Shown here: positions 20,349 to 31,928 of the stretch, in pieces
How positions within the stretch are numbered: position 1 is the stretch's first letter
How the letters are laid out: each line of letters begins with the position of its first letter
Assembly (NCBI GenBank): GCA_024036415.1
Contig: JAMWET010005033.1
Span: 27,501-91,500, forward strand
From: Prochilodus magdalenae
Taxonomy: Eukaryota > Chordata > Actinopteri > Characiformes > Prochilodontidae
Direction of reading: 5' to 3'
Length of the DNA stretch: 64,000 nt
Notes under the pieces: generated by a model
What the model was told of the DNA's origin: nothing
The model's database searches: none
Seen by the model: the letters and a program-made list of their open reading frames with translations, nothing else
Program-made: the position numbers and the translations under genes

Positions 20349-21060
20349 TATTTACTTGAAATTTTTTGGAACTTGCTCTGTCCCTTTGTTGCTGTAACAA
20401 TAGTTGGTGCTCAAGAAGGCATGGACTCTACAAGTGTCTCTGGTAGTCTCTGTCTACCATAAGTCAAGTCCACCTGAGCACACACTTTAATGGACGGAAT
20501 TGGATCTTTTTGTTAAAAGGCCTGTCGCCTGTCGCGTGTCTCCCCAATATGCTCCCAAATATACTTTAGCAGAACCATAAATATATACTTATCTTATCTT
20601 ACTTTTTGCTATTATTCAGTTTTAAAATAAAAAACATAATGGTTTGTTTCCAGGTTTGACTGAAAAAGTTTTTATGTGGTTTCAGTAGCAATAATATTAA
20701 TTATTATTAGTAATTATTATTATGATTACCCTGTAATTATTAATTAATTAATTAATTAATTTAGTCATGTTTTGTTCCAGGCAAAGTGCTTACATAAAAT
20801 ATAACAAGAAGGCAGAAATTTGAGGACATAAAAAGGGGTAGGAATAAAGGCTAATTCTAAAACCGAAAAACTTAAAACTAAATAAATAAATAGATACATT
20901 TTATAAAACTGTTAGATAAATGGATAAAATAAAATGGATGGGTAAATACATACAGTAATTAAAATAATGCTAAAATCACATTAGAACAACTAATACAATA
21001 TTAAACTAGAGAGGAAAAGTATCAAGATAAGTTTAAGCTGCTTGTTAAATTACAAACTGA
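20349..21060. other. AT-rich intergenic stretch
   Basis: No gene. It contains (TTAA/AATT) runs at about 20735-20761 and A-rich sequence with repeated AAATAAATA motifs. Confidence 0.5.
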
Positions 21061-21215
21061 GGATGCTTATCTTATGTCATGCGTCTTGTTTAGGAGTGTA
21101 TACCCTAAATGCCATCACTGGAACTTCTGCTGCAGCATTTTGTACAAGCTGTAATTAACATATAGCCTTTGTAGGCAGGCCAGAGAACAATGTCTTGCAA
21201 TGATCTAAAGCATTG
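21061..21215. repeat. Piece of a widespread fish dispersed repeat
   Basis: The text around TGGAACTTCTGCTGCAGCATTTTGTACAAGCTGTAATTAAC resembles a repeat commonly met in teleost genomes. Other portions of what seems the same family occur at 23283-24440 and 37730-38345. No intact open frame was found. Confidence 0.45.
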
Positions 21216-21697
21216 GGGGTAGGTGAGGCCGGCAGAAGACAAAAAGCTGCTGAACAAAGAATGCGTCTCTGCAACATCCATGACCTGGAAAATAATTCTA
21301 AGTTTTCATATTCAGCAATTTACACCACATTCAGTCTGGAACGTAATGAGAGCTTCACCTAACAGCATACCAGGAAACAGCTTCCTTTTCGGTTGTCTGC
21401 TGCAGAGGGCTAAACGTCTCCTCATACTCATCGCTGGGCTGGCACACTGCTATATTCACTGCATGTACTTGTTCCACAGCTGTTTCTAGTTCTTGGAATA
21501 GTTCTCTCATGATAATTCCACAGCCCTGCATATCTGTAGGGAATAATCCAGCATCAGATTTTTCTCAACGAGCTCAGAACATGTACCTTTCCCTCTTGAG
21601 GCAACAGACTAGGGATTGAGAAGGATATATCGGACCAGGGAACACGTTAAGCTTGTGTTCCTGTTTTAAAGAAAATTGCTGCAGCCTTACTGCTGTC

Positions 21698-21732
<35 letters not shown>

Positions 21733-22600
21733 TCTCATCATCATCAAAATAGTAGCACTTCTTCAGAATGTTATGATTGATTTAATAGCCTGGCAGAGTT
21801 CCCTGTATCTCCAGGTTTAAATTAGCCAGTGCTGTAGTCTCACAGGCCGTACTAGTGAAGGACTGCTATGTGTTTAGTGTTTAGGTTTACAGGTTATGTG
21901 AATGCTGGACCAGATACAGTGTTTGGTTGCATTAGCTAACGTCATCCTGATTTGGGTCCTTATTCATAAACCCCAGCGTGATTCTGCAGCAGATTGTGTC
22001 AGTGGAAGAGATCTAAGAGATCTGTTTCCGTCGTTTGGAAATAAAAGCAAATTTCCTCTTTTGTGCTCTGGCGGCCGAGTCAACTCTAAACAAATGGGTT
22101 CAAGCCCTGAGTTATTTACTTCTGTGCATCCTCCATGCGACAGTATGTATTGGTATGAAGAAGGAAATCCTTTAGCTGATTAGCTTTCTCTGTGGTTTTA
22201 CGCAGAAAGCGTAGATTGGTCTGTAGCTCAAGTTGTGTTTCTTGAGAAGGCGGATTGAGTCTGGAAAGCACCCTGATTCTAAGGAACTGTTTATTATATT
22301 TGAAAACATGTTGAAAAAGAAATCAGATAGAAGGTTGGAACTGGATCCAAGGTGCAGGTATTGGATTTTAACACGAGAAACAAGGAAACAAAACTCAGAC
22401 ATATTCCAATTTCCAATTATGAAATCCGATGTGAGTTGGATTTTAGTTTAGTAATCGAATATCTCATTGCATGTATACCCTTACTCTGATTTCTTTCAGA
22501 CACCTGCGTACAAAAACAGACCAAAAATAATCAAACAGCATTGTACACACCAAACATGAGATGGCAACAGAGCACTAGAGGTGTGATGCTGAAACCCACT
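21216..22600. other. Intergenic, no gene recognised
   Basis: Several short frames (21223-21489, 21902-22183, 22172-22451) have no domain or splice support. A (TAA)n tract of about 33 bp is at 21699-21731. Confidence 0.45.
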
Positions 22601-22990
22601 TACACCCACCAGTCACTGCATTAGATACACTTCCCTACACTTCCACTGTCCATATAGCTATACAATTACAGACTGGACTGCATCTGTTTCTCTGCATACT
22701 TTGTTAGCCCCCTTTCACACTCTTCTTCGGTGGTGAGGACCCCCCAGAGGAGGTATTATGTGGATAGTGGATTATTCTCAGTACTGCAGTGACACTGATA
22801 TAGTGCAGGTGTCTGAGTGTTTTTTAAACACTTCAGTGTCACTGCTGCACTGAGAATCGTCCACCAATCACAATATCTAGCTAACAGCAGCCTGTGATCG
22901 GTGTCCTGTGACCACTTATGAAGGACTATAGGACAACCGACTCTAACTGTGACTCTGAATCCATGGAATCAGCTGCTCGACCACAGTTAA
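22600..22990. repeat. Common teleost dispersed repeat
   Basis: The segment with CAGTGACACTGATATAGTG, an inverted CACTTCAGTGTCACTGCTGC, GAGAATCGTCCACCAATCA and GTGTCCTGTGACCACTTATGAAGG matches a repeat family that recurs in many fish. Other pieces in the window are at 15120, 26690 and 60355. Class not determined. Confidence 0.55.
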
Positions 22991-23282
22991 TTATAACCAA
23001 GACAGAGCTAGAGCCAATGACAAGGAGATACAGCAGATATGCTGTTTAGCCACATTTCAGTAGCAACAAAGATACAGCTTGCTTGATATATTATGGGGCG
23101 GAACTCGTGATGCACTGGGAAAATCATCACTGTAGTCAGAATTCTTTAAGGGGAACCTCTTTCTTTCATTTCTTGGGAAAAGCTGGATGTAATCTCATTT
23201 CTCTTATTAAGAGGCTAAAGTTGGCTTCATATTCGCCTGTGTCTTCTTCTACTTGTCTAGTCCATCTTATAAGATTGCAGCA

Positions 23283-24440
23283 GGTCAAGTCGACAGTTAT
23301 TTATATAGCACCTTGACAACAAATGTTGTCACTAAGCATCTTTTCAAAGAATCTGGTTTCTGAGTCTCCAGTAAGCAAGCCAAGGGTGACAGAGGCAAGG
23401 AAAAACTCCCTCAGTACTAAAGGAAGAAACCTCGAGAGGTACCAAGATTCCAAAGGGGAACCCATCCTCCTCGGGTCAACACCAGATAAGCAACGGAAAG
23501 GAGTGTTCAGTGTTTTGTAGGGTGGAGGAATTAATGTCTGATTAGTCTGTAATTAAGTATCTGGGTCATCAGATGGGACTTCGACAGGCCTGGCTATTAC
23601 AGCATAACTAAAAGGGAGAGCCAGAAGGTCACAAAGACATGAGCGCTCCCTGAGAAGTCAGTGCCCCTCTGCTCCACCGTCAACAAACCTGAGTGAACAT
23701 GAAGAGCAGCGGGACGACAGCACCAACATTCCCAGCTTACCAAACACTCTCTGTCAGAGGACCCCTAGACCTGTGATGTATCTGAAAGTTTCCATAGTGC
23801 ATGCATAGGATGGAATGTTTTGCCCAGAGGAAATGACCCGTGACTGGGGCCCAGGAAAAACATGTGATGTTGTGTGTAAGGGATTTGAGGAAATCTCTCT
23901 CTCCCTCTTTCTTAGAAGTAGACAGATGGGGCAAACTTCACATTTACATATTCCATATGTGTTCAGTCTATAAAACCTGGGGAGTGTCTGTGTTGGGGAG
24001 AGTCAAATTGGACGAAAGGCTCTCCCAAGCAACTCGAGTGCTTGTAGAATGCTGTCTGAGAATAAAATTATTTATTCTACCAAGACAGTATTTCTGAGTC
24101 ATCTCTTCAACACCAATACACCATCGCATCATCTTCAAGTTCACCACACCTGCACCTCTTATCTAGCAGAAAAACTAATTACCAAAAGCTCGACTGAGTA
24201 GGTAGATGTCTGACTGACGTGTGTTATAATACCTGATAAATTCAGTGAAGTACAGAGGAAGGAGGCCGTTTCAAGCTTTATATGACAGAAGAATTTTAGG
24301 CTCAATGTGGAATTTTACTGGCAATCAATGAAAGTTACATAATACTGGGCTGATATGGTCAAACGTTCTAGTTGTTTTAAGGACTCTGGCAGCAGCAGGT
24401 GTGATTGCAGTTGAGTTAAAGAGCTGGCTTTAAGCATTAG
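23283..24440 (+). repeat. Dispersed fish repeat interrupted by a solo LTR
   Basis: The 23283-23480 part (AAGCCAAGGGTGACAGAGGC, GGAAAAACTCCCT, GAAACCTCGAGAGG, GGGGAACCCATCCTCCTCGG) and the 24240-24440 part (TTTCAAGCTTTATATGACAG, GGCAATCAATGAAAG) are portions of one family found across teleosts. The LTR at 23774-24148 splits it. The frame at 23323-23520 is an accident of this repeat and not a gene. Confidence 0.55.
23774..24148 (+). mobile_element. Solo LTR of a retroelement, about 375 bp
   Basis: It begins TGATGTATCTG and ends TTCACCACA, giving TG...CA termini, with CCTG on both sides (23770-23773 and 24149-24152) as a 4-bp target duplication. Inside are a TATA-like CTATAAAAC near 23969 and a polyadenylation signal AATAAA at 24061, in the correct order for U3-R-U5. 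No internal gag or pol sequence adjoins it, so it is a solo LTR left by recombination. The class (gypsy, BEL or endogenous retrovirus) cannot be told. Confidence 0.65.
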
Positions 24441-24444
24441 AACA

Positions 24445-24660
24445 GTGGTTGGTGTAGCTCAGCGGATAACACCACTACCCGCCAACTATCCACCACATGT
24501 GGGAGACTGGGGTTCGAATCCTGGGCTAAGTGATTATGCTGTGCTACACCAATAAGAGTCCTTGGGCAAGACTCCTAACACTACATTGGCCTACCTGTAA
24601 TATGATTAACCCTGTGTGTCACTCTGAATAGTAGCATCAGCAAAATGCTATAAATGTAAC
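24445..24660 (+). mobile_element. tRNA-derived SINE, best copy
   Basis: The head GTGGTTGGTGTAGCTCAGCGG has a Pol III A-box (TAGCTCAGCGG) and GGTTCGAATCC is a perfect B-box, about 60 bp apart. The body runs through GTGCTACACCAATAAGAGTC and the tail ends GCTATAAATGTAAC. It is about 216 bp, matching the other two copies in the window. Confidence 0.85.
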
Positions 24661-24699
24661 AGTTGGCTCTGACTTCCAGACATGATGTAGTTGAAGAAT

Positions 24700-25395
24700 T
24701 GGCTCCACGTTACTAGTAAAAACAGAGATTACACAAAACAGAGATTTGCATGGAGGCAGATACCGTAACACTACCATAAAGTTACTGCTGGCAGTCACTG
24801 AGTCAACACTGAGAAGTGCAGCATAAACTATCTGGCATCGTTTTCAGCTAGCGTAGTTCGCTAATGGAGAGGTAACTTTGTCTGACTCTAATAATAACTA
24901 GCTAACATGATTTTGTCAGGGTCCATGCTGCGGTAAGGGAGGTCAGTCATCTTATTATTATTATTATAATATTCATATCATTTGTAGGCTTAGGATTCTC
25001 TACATAAAGATCTGTGAAATGCTGTATAACACCGCCTGCAGCACCTGTAGCTCCACTGTGCTAAAGTATATGCCAGTTTAAATAATAGACTCCAAAAAAA
25101 AAAAAAAACAAGGGGCTATAAAGTTGTACACTTGTGCACATCACTTATTACTCAGTTCTGTTGTGGTTTGAGGGAATAGTACAGTACATGTATTAGGAAA
25201 CCACTAGATGGAGTACTGGTGGGTAATGACCGACCGACTGTGGTCAGACGCCTGGCCCACTTTTTTGTGGCTGTCCCAGATGTCACACAAGATTCAAGAG
25301 TTTATTGTCATATGCAGAGAGAAGCAAGCTGCTGCACTGTACAATGTCTTACTCTGCCCTACCTCCTGAGAGTTAATAAACAAAAACTATATAAA
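24700..25395. other. Intergenic, no gene recognised
   Basis: A short A-run at 25095-25108 and a (TTA)n tract at 24955-24966 are the only distinctive features. Confidence 0.45.
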
Positions 25396-25404
25396 TACTA
25401 AATA

Positions 25405-26301
25405 CTAAAAATATATATACCAGCTTGACAACGACGTCTCATGCTGTTCACAAGTCGACTTATTGTCTGCTCAGGCATGGCACTCCACTCTTCTTTAAGG
25501 GCAGCCATTAGGTCATTGAGGTTCTATGGTACAGGGTTACAGGCTTCTACACAGCGACTCAGCTGATCCCATAAGTTTTCTATGGGATTAAGGTCTGGAG
25601 AAAGTGCAGGTCACTCCATTTGAGGTACCCGAGTCTCCAGCAGGTGTTTGCTAATGATGCAACCTCAGTGAGCTGGAGCATTGTCGTCCATAAAGGAATT
25701 AGGCCTGTGTTATTTATGCAGAGGCACAATGACTGGATTAGTGATGTTAGCATGGGCTTGCCACTATACCTTTCACAAAGGGTAGGGCAGTTCTGTATTG
25801 ACTAGACACACCTGCCCACACTGTAACACCACCACCAAAATAGCACTCTCCTTGACGTCTCCAACATCGTTGGTGACCATCATTTCTGCTCAGAATGAAT
25901 CAACTTCAATCAGTGAACAGCACTGAGACCCACTGGTCTCTTTGTACATCGTAAATTGTTCCTGGCTCATGCAAGACGATGACGCCTGTGCCATCAGGTA
26001 CCCTTGCAGGTTGTTTATCACGCAGACCACACTGATGTAAACGGTGGAGAGTGGCATTCATCATCCGGTTCCGCAGGGCACTGTTGGCAATGAAGCGGTC
26101 ATCAGTGTGGAATGTGGCCGTCCACTTCTACGCCTTTCTGTGACCCTTCCAGTCTCTCTGTATCTCTGTCGCAACCTGCTGATGACGCTCTGTGACACTT
26201 TAAGCTCAGTGGCCACTTCTATCTGAGAACATCCTGTTTGAAGCCTCACAGTGACGAGGTACTGTTGAGATACAATGGTTAGGTGTTGTCTTGGTCTCAT
26301 G
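25405..26301 (-). pseudogene. Tc1-family transposase pseudogene
   Basis: On the minus strand an N-terminal part beginning MRPRQHLTIVSQQYL at 26301 has a Tc1-type helix-turn-helix (QIEVATELKVSQSVISRL, RYRETGRV) followed by RRRSGRPH. Further on come DNAPAH (second catalytic Asp, near 25685) and PIENLWD (catalytic Glu region, near 25560). Several stops and frameshifts break the frame between these. The element ends are indistinct; AT-rich sequence lies on both sides. It codes for nothing now. Confidence 0.85.
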
Positions 26302-26689
26302 ATGTCAAACTGTGAACAGCATGATGAGGAGGACTGTTTAAATACCAACTTTAATTGAACCAGGAATGTTTCATGGATCAAAAACCTGTTGTGAATTTTG
26401 CCGTTAAGCTGCTTGTTAGAGAACAGCAAGTTGTGCAAAAAGTACTGAAACATTGAACAGCTGGACATGTGCATTCAAAAGTTTAGAAAAGGTCACATTA
26501 AGGTCACCTGTAAATGTTAAGACTGCATTTTAGGTTCACCTGAATGTCGAATATCCCTAACTTATATTTGTGATAAGTTATATAGCCTATACTAAGAACT
26601 ACGAAAATATACAACATATGTGTATGCTATATACTATGGAATCTGTATATTTGCAGCTATGGCATAACAGTGATAAGAGCTATGTGTAC

Positions 26690-26870
26690 AGCAGTCAGCC
26701 ACAACATTAAAAACACCTCCTTGTATCTACACGTTTGTCTATTTTATCAGTTCCACTTCCTATATAGGGGCACTTTGTAGTTCTACAATAACAGACTGTA
26801 GTCCAGTCCAGTAGGATCAGACATAGCAGCACTGCTGGTTCGATAAATTAACTGTGGTGGTTGTTTTATA
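26690..26870. repeat. End fragment of a dispersed fish repeat
   Basis: CAGTCAGCCACAACATTAAAAACACCTCCTTG starts a segment with CTATTTTATCAGTTCCACTTCC and GGCACTTTGTAGTTCTAC; these match the family also seen near 15120, 22600 and 60355. Confidence 0.55.
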
Positions 26871-27229
26871 GCAGGTGGGAGTGCATGTACTAATGAAAGG
26901 TTGTAGCCTATATGTCAACAATCCAAACTTAGTGCTGCTGGCTCTCACAGCCTGTTGCCTTGTTATATAGCTTTTCAGGATACCATAGTGTATTGTTCAT
27001 TTAGTCTTTCTTCAAATTTGTTAAGGAAGCATATACATAAAACTAAGGGTACGTAACGTCTTATACTAAAACAGCATGCAGCATCCAGAAACAACACATT
27101 AACCTAGAGCAGCAGGCACGTTTAAATTTGAGATGGACATTGCTGGAGATAGAAATAGATTATTTTTATTTTAGGTTTTTTCTGGATGTTTTTGCACTTA
27201 TACTCAACTATCCTTTCTTCTCTCTAGAT

Positions 27230-27465
27230 ATGAGCCCTGGGTTGGGTTGCCAGGTAGTTTACTTTTGCTTATATATGTCTGTGTATTGACCTCTCTAGGT
27301 GTCAGCACTGGCCCGTGTTCGGGCAGTGTCTCAGCTCATGGCAAGTTTTAGACTCTAAGCTTCTTATACTAGCTGGAAAATATTATCCAACAAAACACTA
27401 AGCACGGTTGGAAGTTGTTCTGAATAAGAGCGTCTGCTAAATGCCTTAAATGTAGATGTAGTGGT
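27230..27465 (-). repeat. Dispersed repeat, inverted partner of 30305-30490
   Basis: It ends GAATAAGAGCGTCTGCTAAATGCC, the reverse complement of the start of 30330-30350. The two also share, in inverted form, GTCAGCACTGGCCC...GTTCGGGCAGTGTC and GGAAAATATTATCCAAC. The tail motif resembles that of the SINE family in this window. Confidence 0.7.
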
Positions 27466-29332
27466 CAGTACTGAAGCTCAAAAATAATATGCCCCCAAAT
27501 AACATCACTTAATATACCATTATACAAGTTAACATTGTTAAACACTGTAACAGACTTGAGTTTCCCCATATCTCCAGCATGTGTTTGTTAACGCTGCCAG
27601 TTTAGATAACTCTTTTGGCTAAGCAGTGATTGGAGAATCGAATCCACAAGAATCGATTCTGCGAATCCGACACGTCGCGATGACTCTTTGTTAATGATTA
27701 AAAGAGTTGAAATGCTTGAAATCGAAGCTTCGATGTGTTTTCACAGCGTAATTGACATTTTGACGGAAGCTATCAGGGAAGAGTCTGGTAAACTGCCCGC
27801 ATCTTTGTGATTTGGGTCGCAGCAAACACTTTTACAGAGCGGGACACGGAATACAACCATAAAACAAACCCCGGCTCAGTAGCGGTTAAAATCAGGTAGG
27901 GCTGAGGAGTCATCCATTACAACGCTAAGCCCCACACAGCTTTTTGTATTTGGACGGACTGTCTAGACTCCCTGTATATTATGTGTTGTTTTGTTTGTTC
28001 CCGCGCGCTCTGGGGACATGTAAATCATAAAAGTAGCCAATCAGAGTTTCCCTCTGCTCCCCCTCCCGCCTCTTCCCCTTTCACAGCCAATAGGATTCCG
28101 ACTTGCGCTTCATCAGGTGCCTAAATAGAATCACCTGCTTAAAATTAAGAAATAGATTATTAAAACTAAAATATCGAGCTTGTTTTGTATTGTTGTAACG
28201 AATTAAAAGTAAAAATGTTGATCTTTTAAAATGTAGTTAGTGAAAATGTTAGGTGATATAAATATTCCAGAATAGTACAGATACCTAAAAACGCTATTTA
28301 AGGAGGAAATGGTGCTCCTTTACCTGCCACAACTGGAGATGGCGGAAGCACCTCGGTTGGCCTAGTGTTGAAAAACAGAACATGGTCACTATGACCTTTG
28401 GTTCAAGGGCTGGGTGTTACAGGTAGTGGAGATGGTTCTTCCAAATCTGACCACCTGGCTCTGCATTTGGAGGTTCAGGATGGGCACCTTAGTCATTGTT
28501 CTCAAGCCGTACAGAGAACTTCTACAGGGACGCCTGAGTTCAATTCGGTTTAACAGGAACTGAGTCCATGCTTATTACAGATCATTTAGTTTATTTGTTA
28601 GTCTCCTTCTTGCATGGACTTTATTCTGAAGACCAGGGCTTATAACGGCCAATGCTAGCAAGCTTGAGGGACCATAGGAGCAAAGGCAAGGCAGTGGAGG
28701 ACCACCCCTCAGTAACATTGCATCCTGTGATGATTTTTAGTTTTAGATCTTTAAGTTATTTATGATGTGTTTGTTTATTTTGGTGGTTTTATGCTGAATA
28801 AATTAGATGACCAATTTAATTTACGATAAGGTTCTACTGTCATAAGACAGAGACCAAACCAAAAGCTAGTACACCCATTGTGACACACACATTTCCACAG
28901 TGAAAAAGCTAAAGGATAACTGATGGAGTTTTTCCACCTTGCTGGTTATTATGTGAAAAGTTGTTTGTTGCTGGAGCACATCTGCTCCGTCATCTTGGTT
29001 GTCATCGTGCCATGCTGCAGGGATGACAGTAATTATTTTTCACACAGTGTTTTTTTTTTTAATGCTTATTTGAATGCACATCACAACACAAGCCTTATCA
29101 GAGCAAAAAGAAGACTCAGCATCACCAAACATCAAAGCACGAAATGCATAGTGGTATAACTTTTGAGTGGGACAAATGCAAGTGTTGTATGCCAATGGAT
29201 AGGAGTAAACAGAGTGAGCCTAGCCTGCTAACAGTATGAGCTAAGAGCTAGCCTTAGTGGGTCCCCCCTCACTTTGTACACAGTTTTCTGCTGAAACTGA
29301 GCAAAGCTGAGCTTAAACCAGAACCCCTTGAC
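27466..29332. other. Intergenic, no gene recognised
   Basis: The 27600-28140 part is moderately GC-rich and CG-containing (ATCGATTCTGCGAATCCGACACGTCGCG, then CCCTCTGCTCCCCCTCCCGCC) and could be a decayed element or a regulatory region. The 28300-28720 part is non-repetitive with no coding signal that I can support. Confidence 0.4.
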
Positions 29333-29506
29333 CACTGGTGTACAACTCTGGTCCTGGAGGGCTGACGTCCAGCACAATTAGATAATTACCTGCTGAAGCA
29401 CACCTGATTACACTCACCTGTAAATTGCCAGCTTAAGTGGGTGTGTTTGCCTTGGGGGAACCATCATACTGTGCTGGCCCTCCAGGACTAGAGCTGTGCA
29501 CCGCTG
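29333..29506. mobile_element. hAT-like MITE, 174 bp
   Basis: The left end CACTGGTGTACAACTCTGGTCCTGGAGGGC is matched by the inverted right end GCCCTCCAGGACTAGAGCTGTGCACCGCTG. Flanks CCCTTGAC and CCCTTTTC agree at six of eight positions, fitting an aged 8-bp hAT-type target duplication. Confidence 0.75.
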
Positions 29507-30064
29507 CCCTTTTCTAAGGTTCCTCTGAGAACCCCCTGTGTTACAATATATTTGTTTATGCTTATGAATGCGAACATTGTTGTGTGAACATCTGAAATGG
29601 AGATATGCATTGGAAATAAACTAAAGAATGAAAATAAAAGTGTTGGAACACAAGTATGTGTTTCCCCGTTTTTCCCCTACTGATGTAACTCCAAAGCAAA
29701 CAGAAGCAACAAACCTTTGAAAGCAAACTTGCGTGTCTTGGCCAAACGGCTAAATCTGGGGTAAGGGTGAATTTGCTTCATGGCAGACTGAAAGATCTTA
29801 TGTGGATTCTGCTTTATGGACTTTTAGTAGTTCCAAGACCAAGAGATATTAAACTGATCCTGTTAGCTATTAGCTTTGAGAAATGATTTCATGGGCGTCA
29901 ATACTGACCTTGGTAAATAACTGATTCTCCATTGTTAGCTTTTATGAAGGCATTAAAGTGACAGCTAGAACTGTATTATATGTATTATATATATATTGTA
30001 AAAAATTATGAAGTAAAAACAATATGCACGTGTTCATTGGACTGTAAACTCTAGTGATTTTTAC

Positions 30065-31495
30065 CTCTGAAAAAGTCTACAGTCTAAAAAAATCTGATCA
30101 AATATAGAAATTGGAACATCTACTGTGTACTTTTTTGGTCCACAGACAGAAACAAACAAATCCAGTTCCAAGTAAACAATGAATGACACAACATTATTCC
30201 TTTGAATTGACCTAACATTGACCCTTTACCGAACATGCAGCCATATTCAAATATTTGGTCACCCGTGGTCCACTGAAATCACAATTCTGCATATTTTAAA
30301 GCACAACTTACATTTACATTTACATTTACATTTAAGGCATTTAGCAGACGCTCTTATCCAGAGCGACTTACAACCGTGCTTAGTGTTCCGTTGGATAATA
30401 TTCCAGCTAGTACAGGAATTTTTAGAGCCTAAAACTCACCACAAGCTCAGACACTACCCGAACATAGGGCCAGTGCTGAGACCTAGAGATTAATACACAG
30501 ACATAGAGCAAGTAAAGCATTACCTGGCAACTTCTGTTTATCTGTTGAATTTGACAATAAAAAATAAAGCATAAAATCTGGTCTGGGCAAAACGTGTGAC
30601 ACGTTAAAGTCAGCTAAAATAGTAATATTCTGTCTAAATTAATAGAGAATAGTAATGTCATAATTAACATTCTTCTCAATAGATGATGTTTTAACTTATG
30701 GGATTCGCTGTGCACTTTTTTGGCCAGCAGACAGGAACAAACAAACCTAGTTCCAAGTAAACAATGAATGATGCAACATGTCAAAATTAGTGTGCCTTCT
30801 AAATTGTTGCATCTATTGTGAATATTAAACATAATAAGTTTCTCGACGCTCCCCTAAGTATTGATAGAGAGCAGTCAAAGCTGCTGTTTACACAAAAATC
30901 CTTTAAAAAGGTGGACTCTCATTTCTTTAAGGCTTTGACATCATCTCTGTTACCCCGTCACAATGTTTGCTTATGCCAATTCGACTTTGATACAAGAGCA
31001 AAGTTTAAAAGCCAAAATGCTCATTCAGGGTTCTGCTGTACGAACCCATCTAAACTGAACAGACAATAAGAGCCATAAACCATAAAATATATGTGATTAA
31101 AAAAGAGTAAATAAATAAAAGGTGACAATTCATACTATCACTTTAGATGAATCTTTACATTATCAGTAGGTATTAATGCAAAAGGATATTTGGACTCTTG
31201 GAAATTATATAGGTACCTAGCTGACTGTGTTGCTTAATGCATAAATATGAGTACTAGCTGTGATATATATATATATATATATTAATACACATATTTGTAT
31301 AAATACATAAAATGTTTAATTGTAATAAATATTAATAGTACAAAGTCTACAGTCTAAATAATAGTACAAAGACCAACACAGTCCTATTTGTATTCCGTCT
31401 TTTGAATTGACCTAACATTGACCGTCTTACCGTAAATGCGACCGTATGCAAATATTTGGTCACCCATGGTCCGTGGCCCGTGGAACTTTTTTCAC
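30065..31495. repeat. Cluster of short local duplications
   Basis: Three related segments occur in the same orientation. CAGACAGAAACAAACAAATCCAGTTCCAAGTAAACAATGAATGA at 30144-30186 recurs with few changes at 30726-30770. GAATTGACCTAACATTGACC...CAAATATTTGGTCACCC at 30204-30268 recurs at 31404-31470. AAGTCTACAGTCTAAA at 30072 recurs at 31342. No protein is encoded; the frame at 30818-31069 has no recognisable features. A repeat inserted at 30305-30490 divides the first copy. Confidence 0.65.
30305..30490 (+). repeat. Dispersed repeat with (TTTACA)n head
   Basis: A hexamer run (ACATTT repeated four to five times, 30308-30333) leads into AAGGCATTTAGCAGACGCTCTTATCCAGAGCGACTTACAA, a very common fish repeat terminus, and continues to about 30490. 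It is the inverted partner of 27230-27465. Confidence 0.7.
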
Positions 31496-31517
31496 TGAAA
31501 AAAACTAATCTGGGAGG

Positions 31518-31582
31518 GGTTTGAACTTTGCATCCCTTACAATCGTGAGAGTGTCTGAGATAACACAGTACTAGTTAATTAA
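31518..31582. promoter_or_regulatory. Possible liver-factor sites upstream of apoM
   Basis: TTGAACTTTGCA at 31521-31532 resembles the HNF4 core TGGACTTTG with one mismatch, and GTTAATTAAG at 31574 resembles one half of an HNF1 site. They lie about 350-410 bp upstream of the apoM start codon. Mammalian APOM is controlled by HNF1A and HNF4A, which makes the match plausible, but short motifs like these occur by chance. Confidence 0.25.
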
Positions 31583-31928
31583 GGTGAATTCACACTTTGC
31601 AGGTAAACTGTGCATTGCTTCTTTCTAGTGTAAAAGTCCAGCTCAGCATATGAGACTAATGGCATGGTCAGTTATGGAATGCAGCATCAAAGTATGCCTG
31701 TTGGAAAAGAATGGAATATCAGGAGGTGGAGAAAGATCTGTAGTGCTTATCAAAAAAAACTCAATAAATAAACATATCAGCAATTATTAACAGGCCTGCA
31801 TTCCACTTGGCAACATCCAGCAAGGTGAATGAACCCCAAAGCAATTTAAAGTCGAGCTGTTCTTAAAAACCATCAGTCAGCAGCGAGAGATCAGCTTGTG
31901 CGTCTGTCTGTCTGTCTGAGCTGCAGGT

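Noticed and set aside
23323..23520. 65-codon frame with basic residues
   Set aside because: It lies wholly inside a repeat family spread through fish genomes.
24445..24520. Genuine tRNA gene
   Set aside because: A- and B-boxes are present but no full cloverleaf or anticodon stem can be drawn, and it is joined to a SINE body present in other copies.
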